NCBI GenBank assembly: GCA_947306365.1
Contig: CAMZGD010000003.1
Location: forward strand, 62,001-126,000
DNA: 64,000 nucleotides
Origin: an uncultured Bacteroidales bacterium
GTDB lineage: Bacteria > Bacteroidota > Bacteroidia > Bacteroidales > UBA932
Reading direction: 5' to 3'
Under the pieces are notes generated by a model. That model ran no database searches and was not told where the DNA came from. It saw only the letters and a program-made list of their open reading frames with translations. Position 1 is the stretch's first letter, and every line of letters starts with the position of its first letter. This document shows positions 27,909 to 37,904 of the stretch, in pieces. The position numbers were made by a program, and so were the translations under genes.

Positions 27909-29169
27909 TTCCCGTTTTTCCCTGAATGAAATCCGCAGACGCACCGCGCGCCTGCGGATTTTTGTGCTCGCGCTGCTGGCGCTTCCTTCCTGCGCGTCGT
28001 GGGACGATGCGCCTACCGGGCAGTCGGTGCCCGACATGGGCTGGCTGTTCCTGGGGAAGGCCCCTTATACGCTCCAAACAAAGGTGGACGCCGCGCCGGG
28101 CCCTGCCACGCTGCAGCTGGTCACCGACCTCTCGCTGATGGCCGAAGTACCCGACGTGGTGTTTTCCAGGGACGTTACCGTCGCGGATGACAGCACGATT
28201 ACGGTGAAGCTGGGAAGGCTCGCCCCGGGATTCTACGAGGTTCGCCTGCGCGATTCCGTCCGCTGGAACATCGGTGTCCGGCCCGAGGCGATCGTGAGCG
28301 CCCCCGATGCGCAGCCCGATTTCGACGCGTTCTGGGCGGAGACGCTTGCTGAACTTGACGAAGTGCCGCTTGAGCCGGAATGGGCCGAAATCCCTGAGTT
28401 TTCCAACGAAAAGCGCGTCTGCTACGAAGTGCGCTACCCGTCCTGGGGCGGCGGCGTATCCGGCGGCATCGTCTCCATTCCCGTGGCGGAAGGGAAGTAT
28501 CCCGTTTGCATCCAGTACATGGGCTACGGTGCGCCGGTCTACTATTTCGACCCCAATGCCGATGCCGACCGCATCGAATTCGCGGTCAGTATCCGCGACC
28601 AGGGCATCTTCAAGGAAGGACAGGACCGCTGGATCGACCGCGGCCTGGCTTCCCGGGGAACGTTCTACTACCGGGGCGCCTTCTGCGACGCGAAGCGGGC
28701 CGTGGATTTCGTGGCCTCGCTCGACAAGGCGGACACCGCCCGCATCGTCTCGTTCGGCGAGAGCCAGGGCGGGGCGCTGACCTGTGTCGCCGCCGCGCTC
28801 GACAGCCGCATCAAGGCCATCGCGCCGGCCGTGCCGTTCCTGGGCGACTATCCCGACTATGCGAAGATCGTCTGGTGGCCCGTCCACGAAGTCTTCTTGC
28901 AGGCCGATGCGGAAGGCATCGACCGGGAAGACCTGTTCCGGATGCTGACGTATTTCGACGTGAAGAACTTCGCGCCGCGCATCCATTGCCCCGTGTACAT
29001 GTCGTTCGGCCTGCAGGATGCGACCTGCCCGCCGCACACCAACTTCGCGATCTACAACAACCTGGGTACGGAAAACAAGCGTTTCTACTGTGTGCCGTAC
29101 TGCGGCCACGCGATGTGGGAGATTGCCGCCTGGTCCACCGAACGCGCCGCGTTTCTTTCGTCCTTTTAG
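27901..29169 (+). CDS. Acetylxylan esterase/AXE1-type alpha/beta-hydrolase, lipoprotein
   Basis: GESQGGALTCVAAALD, AIAPAVPFLGDY, DATCPPHTNFA, YCGHAMWE; signal/lipobox FVLALLALPSC. Confidence 0.85.
   Translation: MYSSRFSLNEIRRRTARLRIFVLALLALPSCASWDDAPTGQSVPDMGWLFLGKAPYTLQTKVDAAPGPATLQLVTDLSLMAEVPDVVFSRDVTVADDSTITVKLGRLAPGFYEVRLRDSVRWNIGVRPEAIVSAPDAQPDFDAFWAETLAELDEVPLEPEWAEIPEFSNEKRVCYEVRYPSWGGGVSGGIVSIPVAEGKYPVCIQYMGYGAPVYYFDPNADADRIEFAVSIRDQGIFKEGQDRWIDRGLASRGTFYYRGAFCDAKRAVDFVASLDKADTARIVSFGESQGGALTCVAAALDSRIKAIAPAVPFLGDYPDYAKIVWWPVHEVFLQADAEGIDREDLFRMLTYFDVKNFAPRIHCPVYMSFGLQDATCPPHTNFAIYNNLGTENKRFYCVPYCGHAMWEIAAWSTERAAFLSSF
27929..27963 (+). terminator. Intrinsic terminator/attenuator hairpin after the hyp operon, inside the 5' end of the esterase ORF
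   Basis: AAATCCGCAG-N13-CTGCGGATTT followed by TT; perfect 10-bp stem. Confidence 0.65.
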
Positions 29170-29179
29170 TTGTTTTTAT

Positions 29180-29187
29180 TATCTTTG
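29180..29187 (+). promoter_or_regulatory. -7 box TATCTTTG
   Basis: TAnnTTTG 30 nt upstream of ATG 29218. Confidence 0.4.
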
Positions 29188-29217
29188 TTATTTAAAGAAA
29201 TTGAAAGATATGCTCCT

Positions 29218-31317
29218 ATGAAACGAATCGTTGCAATCCTGGCCGCGCTGACCATCTCTTTCGGCGCTGTCGCCGATGAAGGGATGTGGCTGCTGCCCCT
29301 GATCCAGCAGATGAACAAGAAGGACCTGAAGGCCGCCGGCTGCAAGCTGACCCCGCAGGAGATCTATTCCATCAACAAGTCGTCGCTGAAAGACGCCATC
29401 GTGCAGTTCGGCGGCGGCTGTACCGGAGAGATCATCTCCAACATGGGCCTGATCGTCACCAACCACCATTGCGGGTACGGCAGCATCCAGGGCCTTTCCA
29501 CGGATGCGCACAATTACCTGATGGACGGTTTCTGGGCCACGGAACTGGCCGAGGAGATTCCCGTTCCGGGACTGAGCGTCACGTTCCTGGTCTCGATGGA
29601 AGACGTCACGGAGGCCGTCGGGAAGGCGGCTGACCCCGACGCCGTCCGGAAGGAGCTGGTCGCGGAAGCGGAGAAGGCGAATCCCGGTTGCCGCGTGACG
29701 GTCACCGGATTCTACAACGACAACATCCATTACCTGATTGTCTACCGGACCTATACCGACATCCGCTTCGTGGGTGCGCCGCCGGCAACGATGGGCAAGT
29801 TCGGCGGTGAGACCGACAACTGGATGTGGCCCCGCCATACGTGCGACTTCTCGATGTTCCGCGTCTATGCCGGCAGGGACAACATGCCGGCCGAATACAG
29901 CGTCGAGAACGTGCCGTACCGCCCTGTCAGAAGCCTGAAGATCTCGCTCAAGGGACCGCAGGAGAACGACTACGCGATGATCATGGGCTACCCGGGCCGT
30001 ACGCAGCGCTACCAGACGGCCTCTCAGCTGAAACAGATGATCGCCAACAACCGCATCGCGATCGACGCCCGCACCGTCCGTCAGGACATCATGTGGGAGG
30101 CGATGTGCGCCGATCCGTCCGTCCAGCTGAAATACGCCAGCAAGTATGCGGGTTCCGCCAACGGCTGGAAGAAGTGGCAGGGTGAGGAACTTGCGTTCGA
30201 AAACCTGAACATCATCGGACGCGAAGAGGAGAAGGAAGCCGCGCTGAAAGCCTGGATTGCGGCGGATCCCGCCCGCCAGGCGCGCTATGGCACGCCGATC
30301 GAGGTGATCGACGCGTATGTGCAGAAGAATGCCGCCGACCAGAATGCCGTCTCGTTCCTGACCGAAGCGCCGTACCGCATCGAGCTCGTGAGCATGTACA
30401 GCAACCTGATGAATACGTACCTGCGCGAGAAACAGCGCGGCGCCGAAGATGAAGCCGCCCTGGCGGCCGCCAAGGAACGGATGCAGCGCACCTATCGCGA
30501 CTATGTCGCGGATCTCGACCGCAAGGAGGCCGTGGCGCTGCTCGACTTCTACCGTAAGCACGCCGACCCGGCGGATTACCTGCAGATTCCGGATCAGGAT
30601 TTCGCCACGATGGACATCCCCGCCTATGTGGACGGACTGTTCGACAACTCGATCTTCACCGACTACGGAAAGGTGAAGGAAGCCTCGATGGAACAGCTCG
30701 AAGCCGATCCGGTGGCGGGACTTGTCACAAGCATCATGAATACGCTGATGAAGCACTACGGCAACCGCTTCGCGCCCGGCCAGGAAGGGGACAAGGCCTA
30801 CGACCAGGCCCGGAAAGACTATGCCGCCGCGCTGATGGAATGGCAGAAGGGCCAGGCGATGTATCCCGACGCCAACTTCACGATGCGCCTGACCTACGGC
30901 CACGTGCTGCCGTATTCGCCGAAGGACGGCCTCAAGTACCTGCACTACACTACGCTGAAGGGCGTGATGGAGAAAGAGGATCCCGCCAATCCGGAATTCA
31001 TCGTCCCGGCCAGGGTGAAGGAACTGTATGAAGCGGGCGACTACGGCCGCTGGGCCGATGCCGACGGCACGCTCCACACGTGCTTCCTGACCAACAACGA
31101 CATTACGGGCGGCAACTCCGGCTCACCGGTGCTCGACGCAAGGGGCAACCTCATCGGCCTTGCCTTCGACGGCAACTGGGAGAGCATGAGCTCCGACGTG
31201 ATGTTTGAACCCGACCTGCAGCGCTGCATCTGCGTCGACATCCGCTATGTCCTGTGGATGGTCGAGAAGTTCGGCGGCGCCACCAACATCATCAACGAAC
31301 TTACGTTCGTCAAATAA
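29218..31317 (+). CDS. S46 family dipeptidyl-peptidase (DPP7/DPP11-like)
   Basis: TNHHCGYGSIQ, TDNWMWPRHTCDFSMFRVYA, NDITGGNSGSPVLDARGNLIG. Confidence 0.95.
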   Translation: MKRIVAILAALTISFGAVADEGMWLLPLIQQMNKKDLKAAGCKLTPQEIYSINKSSLKDAIVQFGGGCTGEIISNMGLIVTNHHCGYGSIQGLSTDAHNYLMDGFWATELAEEIPVPGLSVTFLVSMEDVTEAVGKAADPDAVRKELVAEAEKANPGCRVTVTGFYNDNIHYLIVYRTYTDIRFVGAPPATMGKFGGETDNWMWPRHTCDFSMFRVYAGRDNMPAEYSVENVPYRPVRSLKISLKGPQENDYAMIMGYPGRTQRYQTASQLKQMIANNRIAIDARTVRQDIMWEAMCADPSVQLKYASKYAGSANGWKKWQGEELAFENLNIIGREEEKEAALKAWIAADPARQARYGTPIEVIDAYVQKNAADQNAVSFLTEAPYRIELVSMYSNLMNTYLREKQRGAEDEAALAAAKERMQRTYRDYVADLDRKEAVALLDFYRKHADPADYLQIPDQDFATMDIPAYVDGLFDNSIFTDYGKVKEASMEQLEADPVAGLVTSIMNTLMKHYGNRFAPGQEGDKAYDQARKDYAAALMEWQKGQAMYPDANFTMRLTYGHVLPYSPKDGLKYLHYTTLKGVMEKEDPANPEFIVPARVKELYEAGDYGRWADADGTLHTCFLTNNDITGGNSGSPVLDARGNLIGLAFDGNWESMSSDVMFEPDLQRCICVDIRYVLWMVEKFGGATNIINELTFVK

Positions 31318-31328
31318 CCGGCAGTCCG

Positions 31329-32663
31329 ATGGATACGGTCACGCTCGTCATCCTCATCGCCGCTGCGGTCATCGTCGCGCTTGCCGTCACGTGGATCGTG
31401 ACGGCGGGCAACGCACGGAACCGCTACCTTCGGGACCTGTCCCTGAAGGATGCGGCGGTGCGGACGGCCGAGACGCTGCGTGACAACGAACGGGAGCGGC
31501 ACGAGAAGGCGATCGCCGAGTTGAAGGAAGGACAGGAACGGGCCCTGACGGCGCTCAGGGCCGGGCAGGAAAAGGCCATCGAGGCGGCCCGGACGGCGCT
31601 GGCGCTTGAGAACGAGAAGACCTTGAAGGCGCGCGAGGATGCGCTCAAGAAGGAGGCTGCCGAGACGATGAAAGTCATCACGGGCGGCCTGAACAAGGAC
31701 ATCCGCGACATGAAGGAGGCCTTCGACGCGCAGAAGAAGACCCAGGCGGAGGAAAGTTCCGCCATCAAGACGCAATTCGAAGAAACGGTGAAGCATCTCC
31801 GCCAGCAGACCGAATCCATCGGGACGAAGGCGGAGAGCCTCGCCAATGCGCTCAGGGGCAAGAACAAGATGCAGGGCATCTTCGGCGAGACCATCCTCGA
31901 GAACCTCCTCAAGGCGGAGGGCCTGCGTCCGGGCCACGACTACGAGACGGAGTTCTGGCTGCGCGACAAGCAGGGCAACATCGTCGCCAACGAGGAGACG
32001 GGCCGCAGGATGCGTCCCGACTGCGCCCTCCATTTCCCCGACGAAACGGAGATCCTCATCGACGCGAAGGTGTCGCTTACCGCGCTGGCGGACTATTTCG
32101 CGGCCGAGACGGATGCGGAGCGCGCCGATGCGTCGCGCCGCAACCTGGAGTCCGTGAAATCGCACATCGACGAACTCACGGGCAAGGACTACCAGCGCTA
32201 CGTCTCCTCCCGCAAGACGCTCGACTACGTCATCATGTTCATCCCTAATTACGGCGCCTACCAGCTGGCCAAGCAGGAGGATCCCGAGATCTTCGCCGAG
32301 GCGTTCGCGAAGAACGTGCTCATCACCACCGAGGAGACGCTCATCCCATTCCTGCGCATCATCCGCACGGCCTGGATCCAGCGCGAGCGGATGGAGAACA
32401 TCGCGGAGATCGTGGAGAGTGCGCAGAAGATGGTGGACCGTGTGGCGCTGTTCTGCGCCGAGAACGCCCGGGTGCAGCAGTCGCTCGAGACGGTGCTCGA
32501 CGATTTCAAGCGGAATTCGGCCCGTCTGGTCGACGGACGCCAGAGCATCGTGAAGGCCGCCCAGGAAGTGGCCGAACTGGGCATCAGGCCGACCAAGCGC
32601 GAGCTTCCGCCGCTCGGCCCGGCCCTGCTGGAAGACAATACGGAAGAAAACGAAACCCGATGA
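31329..32663 (+). CDS. rmuC: DNA recombination protein RmuC
   Basis: TM + coiled coil; RPDCALHFPDETEILIDAKVSL, DYVIMFIPNYGAYQLA. Confidence 0.92.
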   Translation: MDTVTLVILIAAAVIVALAVTWIVTAGNARNRYLRDLSLKDAAVRTAETLRDNERERHEKAIAELKEGQERALTALRAGQEKAIEAARTALALENEKTLKAREDALKKEAAETMKVITGGLNKDIRDMKEAFDAQKKTQAEESSAIKTQFEETVKHLRQQTESIGTKAESLANALRGKNKMQGIFGETILENLLKAEGLRPGHDYETEFWLRDKQGNIVANEETGRRMRPDCALHFPDETEILIDAKVSLTALADYFAAETDAERADASRRNLESVKSHIDELTGKDYQRYVSSRKTLDYVIMFIPNYGAYQLAKQEDPEIFAEAFAKNVLITTEETLIPFLRIIRTAWIQRERMENIAEIVESAQKMVDRVALFCAENARVQQSLETVLDDFKRNSARLVDGRQSIVKAAQEVAELGIRPTKRELPPLGPALLEDNTEENETR

Positions 32664-33067
32664 AACGGTTGTCTTTCCTCGTCGTCTGTGTCGTCGCTTC
32701 GCTGTTATGCGGTGAAGCCCGTGCCCAGCGCGTCACGAACGCCAGCTACCAGACGGTCGCCTACATCAAGCCGGACGGCACCATCCAGGATGCTTCCTAC
32801 CATACTGTCGGCCATATCAAGGGCGACGGCACGGTGCAGGACGGTAGCTACCGGACGGTCGGGCACATCAAATCGGACGGCACGGTGCAGGACGGAAGCT
32901 ACCGCACCATCGGGCACATCAAGCCGGACGGTACGGTACAGGACGGAAGCTACCGGACGATCGGGCACATCAAATCGGACGGCACGGTGCAGGACGGCAA
33001 TTACCGCACCATCGGCTACGCCAAAGACATTCCCCGGGCCTGGGCCGCCTGGTATTTCTTTTTCTGA
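32660..33067 (+). CDS. Exported tandem-repeat protein (5-fold beta-flower-like)
   Basis: Signal peptide + five 17-aa repeats GSYRTIGHIKSDGTVQD and a partial sixth; ATGA overlap with rmuC. Confidence 0.85.
   Translation: MKRLSFLVVCVVASLLCGEARAQRVTNASYQTVAYIKPDGTIQDASYHTVGHIKGDGTVQDGSYRTVGHIKSDGTVQDGSYRTIGHIKPDGTVQDGSYRTIGHIKSDGTVQDGNYRTIGYAKDIPRAWAAWYFFF
32741..32995 (+). repeat. Five tandem 51-bp coding repeats
   Basis: 51-nt period, unit GSYRT(V/I)GHIK(S/P)DGTVQD. Confidence 0.9.
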
Positions 33068-33077
33068 TCCCATTTCC

Positions 33078-33446
33078 ATGAAAACCGTAGGAAACATCCT
33101 CTGGCTCATTTTGGGCGGCGTGGTCATCGCACTGATCTATTACGTCGTGGGACTGCTGATGTGCATCACCGTCATCGGCATTCCGTTCGGCATCCAGCTT
33201 TTCAAGCTGGGAACGTATGCGCTGTGGCCGTTCGGCCACGAACTCGTCAACGGCCCCGGCGAGCCGGGCTGCGTGTCGATCGTGATGAACCTGATCTGGA
33301 TTCTGCTGGGCTGGTGGGAGATCGCCGTCCTCCATCTGGTGTGCGGCCTGCTGTTCTGCATCACCATCGTCGGCATCCCGTGGGGGGTGCTGCATTTCAG
33401 GATGGCCCTCAATTCGATCCTTCCGTTCGGGAAGGAGATCCGCTGA
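33078..33446 (+). CDS. YccF family membrane protein
   Basis: Two repeats of CITVIGIPFGIQLFKLG / CITIVGIPWGVLHFRMA. Confidence 0.88.
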   Translation: MKTVGNILWLILGGVVIALIYYVVGLLMCITVIGIPFGIQLFKLGTYALWPFGHELVNGPGEPGCVSIVMNLIWILLGWWEIAVLHLVCGLLFCITIVGIPWGVLHFRMALNSILPFGKEIR

Positions 33447-33472
33447 CCGTTGCTGCCCTTCCGCCGGGCGGT

Positions 33473-34309
33473 TCAGTTGAGACCCCGCTCTTTCTTGATG
33501 GTCTCGTAGGCTTCCTGGATCTTCCGGAATTTTTCTTCGGCGGCTTTCTGGACTTCCGGTCCGAGCGTGGCGACCTTGTCGGGATGGTGCTTCATCGCCA
33601 TCCGGCGGTAGGCGCTCTTGACTTCGTCGTCCGTGGCGGAAGGGGAGATCTCCAGGATGGCATAGGCCGCGTCGAGGGAAGACCCGGATCCGGAACGGGC
33701 GCTGCCCGCGCCCTTGTAGTACATCGCGATGATCGACGCGGCGTCGGAGGCGCTGAGCCGGATCGCGCCGGCGATGGCTTCGAGGACGCTCTTCTCCGAT
33801 TCGCTGAACTTGCCGTCGGCACTGGCGATCTGCGTGAGGTAGTGGAACAGCTGCAGCCGCTGTGAATAGTTCATGTTGTCGGCGATCTGGGTGCCGACCG
33901 AGTAGATGTTGACCTGCTGGGCGTTCAGGCCGTCGAGGATGCGCATGGCCTCGTCGACGGCGGCGGCGCCGAAGTTCTGCCGGATGAAACTGCGTACGTG
34001 GTCGAGTTCGGCCTGATCGGTGCGGCCATCGGCCTTGATGACCGCCGAGGACAGCACGAGCAGGCTGACCATGAAGCTGTTGCGTTGTTCGTCGGCCGTA
34101 TATCCCCGGCTGCTGCCGGTCCGTTGCCAGCCGCCGGTCGTCCGTTGCCGGCCACTGTCCTGCGCCGTTCCGTCACCGCTGCCCGTGAGCTGTTTGAACA
34201 CATTGATCTGCAGGTCGACGATGGAACCCAGCGCAAAGCCGAGCAACGCCCCGATGGGGCCCCAGGACACCCATCCGAGAAAGCCGGCGATCCATTTTGC
34301 TTTTCCCAT
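33473..34309 (-). CDS. TerB + DnaJ domain protein (DjlA-like)
   Basis: C-terminal J-domain DAAYAILEISPSATDDEVKSAYRRMAMKHHPDKV; TerB-like middle region. Confidence 0.9.
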   Translation of the reverse strand: MGKAKWIAGFLGWVSWGPIGALLGFALGSIVDLQINVFKQLTGSGDGTAQDSGRQRTTGGWQRTGSSRGYTADEQRNSFMVSLLVLSSAVIKADGRTDQAELDHVRSFIRQNFGAAAVDEAMRILDGLNAQQVNIYSVGTQIADNMNYSQRLQLFHYLTQIASADGKFSESEKSVLEAIAGAIRLSASDAASIIAMYYKGAGSARSGSGSSLDAAYAILEISPSATDDEVKSAYRRMAMKHHPDKVATLGPEVQKAAEEKFRKIQEAYETIKKERGLN

Positions 34310-34310
34310 T

Positions 34311-35705
34311 TTATCGCAAATTGTAGGTATGAATGCTGCGGCCCGTGGCCGACGGCAGGTAGTTGATGCCCCACCAGCAGAACTGGAGGCAGATGAAGGC
34401 GAAGACCAGCATCCGGCACGCTGTGCGCCACTTGTCGGGTTTCGCCGTACGGTAATGCAGGTACACCAGGTAACTGAGCCAGGTGACGGCCGCCCAGGTC
34501 TCCTTGGGATCCCAGCTCCAGTAGTGGCCCCAGGCCTGTTTCGCCCAAAGGGCGCCGAACAGCATCCCGATGGTCAGGAACGCCACCCCGGCATAGACCA
34601 GGTTGTCCGCGATTTCCATTTCCGTCGTGACGGAGCGCCGCCGGAAGAGCAGCAGGTAGAGCGCCCACAGGGCCGCCGCGCCCAGCAGGGCATAGGCGAC
34701 CATATAGACGATCAGGTGCGGAACGAACCAGCCGCTCTGCAGTGCCGGCGGCCGGGACTGGACCGTGTGGCCCATGCGTGCCAGCGTCAGGCAGGTGAAC
34801 AGGGCGGTCAGGACGACCGCGGCCAGCAGGATCCATTTGCGCAGGGGCCTGTACTTGAGCAGGAGCAGGCACAGGGCGCCGGCAAGCATCAGGAAAATGC
34901 CCAGATATACGGCCGGCAGCCACGGATCCCGCACCAGCAGCAGGACGCTGTAGGCGCTGTCGGAACCGCGCTGGACGTCGTATCCGTATTGGTAGATCCG
35001 CCAGCCGCCGGCTTTCAGCGGCCGGTTGACTTCCACGGTGCCTTCGACGCACTTGCCGTCGGGGGTATGGACCTTCACGTCGGAAGCGAAGCGCTTCGGC
35101 ATCCCGTTTTCATAGAAGTCCGCCGTGAAACGCCGGAGTTCGACGGCCGGTCCGGGTTCCTGCATCCGGACAGCCGGCTCTTCCAGGAATACGGTGAGCT
35201 GTTGCCGCTGCAGGTCGGGGTTGCCCAGCGTGGCGCAGGTGATGGTCAGGAACACGCCCAGGTGATTGAGGACGAAGGGAATCTCTCGCGCCTTGAACCG
35301 GACGAGGTGGTTCAGGGCCGCCATTCCGACGATCAGCGCCATCCAGCCATAGATGAGAACGAAGGGCCAGAACCGGATCATCTGGGACAACCACGGGACG
35401 CCGGCTTCACGGGTCTGCGCCGTGAATCCCATCACGATGGTGAGCGCGGCGGCAAAGCAGAGGCAGGGGAAGGCTGCCTGGATGTGCATCATCCATTCGA
35501 AAGCGCGGACTTTCCGGCGCAGCAGGAACATCGCGACGATGATCGCCAGCAGGCTGCCCATCACAATGTAGTTGACGGGCGCGGCAAGCTGGCTCCAGTC
35601 GACGGGACCGGTGGTTACCTGCAGCATCAGGCCTTTGAAAAGAAGGCCCCCTCCGACGAGGAAGCCTTCCGTCATTCTCCGGGGCTTGTTACGCATATCG
35701 TGCAT
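34311..35705 (-). CDS. Fused cytochrome c biogenesis protein (ResB-CcsA type)
   Basis: C-terminal CcsA signature WGHYWSWDPKETWAAVTWL; N-terminal ResB-like membrane region. Confidence 0.9.
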   Translation of the reverse strand: MHDMRNKPRRMTEGFLVGGGLLFKGLMLQVTTGPVDWSQLAAPVNYIVMGSLLAIIVAMFLLRRKVRAFEWMMHIQAAFPCLCFAAALTIVMGFTAQTREAGVPWLSQMIRFWPFVLIYGWMALIVGMAALNHLVRFKAREIPFVLNHLGVFLTITCATLGNPDLQRQQLTVFLEEPAVRMQEPGPAVELRRFTADFYENGMPKRFASDVKVHTPDGKCVEGTVEVNRPLKAGGWRIYQYGYDVQRGSDSAYSVLLLVRDPWLPAVYLGIFLMLAGALCLLLLKYRPLRKWILLAAVVLTALFTCLTLARMGHTVQSRPPALQSGWFVPHLIVYMVAYALLGAAALWALYLLLFRRRSVTTEMEIADNLVYAGVAFLTIGMLFGALWAKQAWGHYWSWDPKETWAAVTWLSYLVYLHYRTAKPDKWRTACRMLVFAFICLQFCWWGINYLPSATGRSIHTYNLR

Positions 35706-35792
35706 TCAAGCAGTTTTCCTTCAATCGTTCCAAAGGTACGAATTATTCTTGTTATTATTGAAGAAAACTGATCTGTACGGGCGATAAACGGA

Positions 35793-37904
35793 TCAGAAAA
35801 CCGTAGAAACGGCCTGGAGCTTGTCGGAACGGTTCCCGTACAGGAGTTCCCATTCGCCCTTCAGGGGCACGAGGTCGCCGGCTTCCGGTGACCAGTACAG
35901 GAATGTGTCGTCATCCAGCCGGAAGGTGACCTTGACCGTCCTGCCGGCCGGGACATTTACGCGCTGGAAGCCGCGGAGCGTCTTTGCGGGGCCTTCCGGA
36001 TCGTCCGGCCGCCGTACATAGAGCTGCACCACCTCCACACCGTCGCGGGAACCGGTGTTGGTGACGGGGATCACCAGCCGGCGGTCGCGTACGGTGGCCT
36101 TTCCGATGGCGAACGTCGTGTAGCTGAGCCCGTATCCGAAGGCGAACAGGGGATCGCCCGTAAAATAGCGGTAGGTGCGGCCTTTCATCGCGTAGTCTTC
36201 GAAATCGGGCAGTTGCGTGGTGTTCCGGTAGAAGGTGACAGGCAGCTTGCCGGACGGGTTCACGTCGCCGAAGAGTACGTTGGCGATGGCGGCGCCGCCT
36301 TCCTGGCCGGGATACCAGGCCTGCAGGATCGCGTCGCAGGTTTCCGTTTCCGGCTCCAGTCCCATCGCGGAGCCGGAGAAGTTGACGAGGATCACTTTCT
36401 TGCCGGCTTCGTGCAGGCAGCGCAGCAGGCGGCGCTGGATCGCGGGCAGTTCGATGTCCGTACGGTCGCCGCCCCGGAAACCGGGGAGTTCTACGGGCAT
36501 TTCTTCGCCCTCGACGCGCGGCGAGATGCCGCCGGCGAACACCACGATGTCGATGCCTTCCAGCTGCCGGAGCAGGGCGGCTTCATCGAAGTCGTCTTCC
36601 GTCGCGATGAGTTCGCAGCCGGGTAGCGTGCGCAGGCCGGGTATCCGCGTCCGGAGCGCATCGGCCAGCGTCACGGTGTGGTCGGGGATGGCGTTGTAGT
36701 TGCCCCAGAGCATTTCCCGGTCGTCGGCATTGGGCCCCGCCAGCGCGATGCGGGCATCCGGCGCAAGCGGAAGGATGCCGTCGCGGTTCTGGAGGAGGAC
36801 CAGCGATTCGTGCGCCATCATCAGGGAGAGGGCGCGGTGCTCCGGTCCCTCGACACAGGCGTCGTCCAGTTGTTCCCAGGGACGCTGGTCGCCGTCCAGT
36901 TCGCCCAGCCGGTCGCGGGCGGCAAGCAGGCGGACCAGCGAACGGTCCACGTCCGCTTCGTCGAGCAGGCCGGACGTGACGGCTTCCTGGAGATACAGGT
37001 AGGAGTCGCCGCATTCCGTGTCGGTACCCGCCTTGACAGCGCCCGCCACGGCGTGTGCCGCGTCTTCGCTGTAGTCGTGACAGCCGGGCGCATAGAAGTC
37101 CCGGACTGCCCAGCAGTCGGACGTGACCAGGCCCTGATAGCCCCATTCACCGCGCAGGACCGTGTCGATCAGGAAGGTGTTCGCTGCACAGGGGACGCCG
37201 CGGAAACGGTTGTAGGCGACCATCACTTCCTGCACGCCGGCCTTGGTGACAAGTTCCTTGAAGGCCGGCAGATAGGTTTCCCGCAGGTCCCGGTCCGAGA
37301 CCTGCGCATCGTAGGAGTGCCGGTTCCATTCCGGGCCGGAATGGACGGCAAAATGCTTGGCACAGGCGTGGGCCTTCAGGACGGGGGCGTCGGCAGGCCC
37401 CTGCAGCCCGCGGACGACGGCAGCGCCGAGCCGGCCGGTCAGGTACGGATCCTCACCGTAGGTCTCCATCCCGCGCCCCCAGCGCGGGTCGCGGAAGATG
37501 TTGATGTTGGGCGTCCAGAACGTCAAGCCCTGGTACCAGCCGGAGGCGCCGTTTTCGCGGAGCGCCTGGCGGTGCTTGACGCGCGCTTCGTCGCTGACGG
37601 CAGAAAATACTTCATACAGGAGCGTTTCGTCGAAGGCGGCCGCCATGCCGATCGGCTGGGGGAATACCGTTGCCTTGCCGTTGCGGGCTACGCCGTGCAG
37701 GGCCTCGTTCCACCAGTTGTAGGCGGGAATCCCAAGCTCTTCGACCGGCTCGGAAATGTAGCGCATCAGTCTGGCCTTCTGTTCAAGGTTCATCCGGGCG
37801 ACGAGCGCCTGTGCCCGCTGTTCGGCCTGCTGCTGCCGGTCGGCGGGATGCGAGCAGGCGGCCAGGGCCAGCAGAAGGAGGGCGGGGAGAGCGTAGCGTT
37901 TCAT
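35793..37904 (-). CDS. Glycoside hydrolase family 3 lipoprotein
   Basis: YNWWNEALHGVARNG, KHFAVHSGPEWNRH, GLVTSDCWAVRDF, DPLFAFGYGLSYTTF. Confidence 0.93.
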   Translation of the reverse strand: MKRYALPALLLLALAACSHPADRQQQAEQRAQALVARMNLEQKARLMRYISEPVEELGIPAYNWWNEALHGVARNGKATVFPQPIGMAAAFDETLLYEVFSAVSDEARVKHRQALRENGASGWYQGLTFWTPNINIFRDPRWGRGMETYGEDPYLTGRLGAAVVRGLQGPADAPVLKAHACAKHFAVHSGPEWNRHSYDAQVSDRDLRETYLPAFKELVTKAGVQEVMVAYNRFRGVPCAANTFLIDTVLRGEWGYQGLVTSDCWAVRDFYAPGCHDYSEDAAHAVAGAVKAGTDTECGDSYLYLQEAVTSGLLDEADVDRSLVRLLAARDRLGELDGDQRPWEQLDDACVEGPEHRALSLMMAHESLVLLQNRDGILPLAPDARIALAGPNADDREMLWGNYNAIPDHTVTLADALRTRIPGLRTLPGCELIATEDDFDEAALLRQLEGIDIVVFAGGISPRVEGEEMPVELPGFRGGDRTDIELPAIQRRLLRCLHEAGKKVILVNFSGSAMGLEPETETCDAILQAWYPGQEGGAAIANVLFGDVNPSGKLPVTFYRNTTQLPDFEDYAMKGRTYRYFTGDPLFAFGYGLSYTTFAIGKATVRDRRLVIPVTNTGSRDGVEVVQLYVRRPDDPEGPAKTLRGFQRVNVPAGRTVKVTFRLDDDTFLYWSPEAGDLVPLKGEWELLYGNRSDKLQAVSTVF

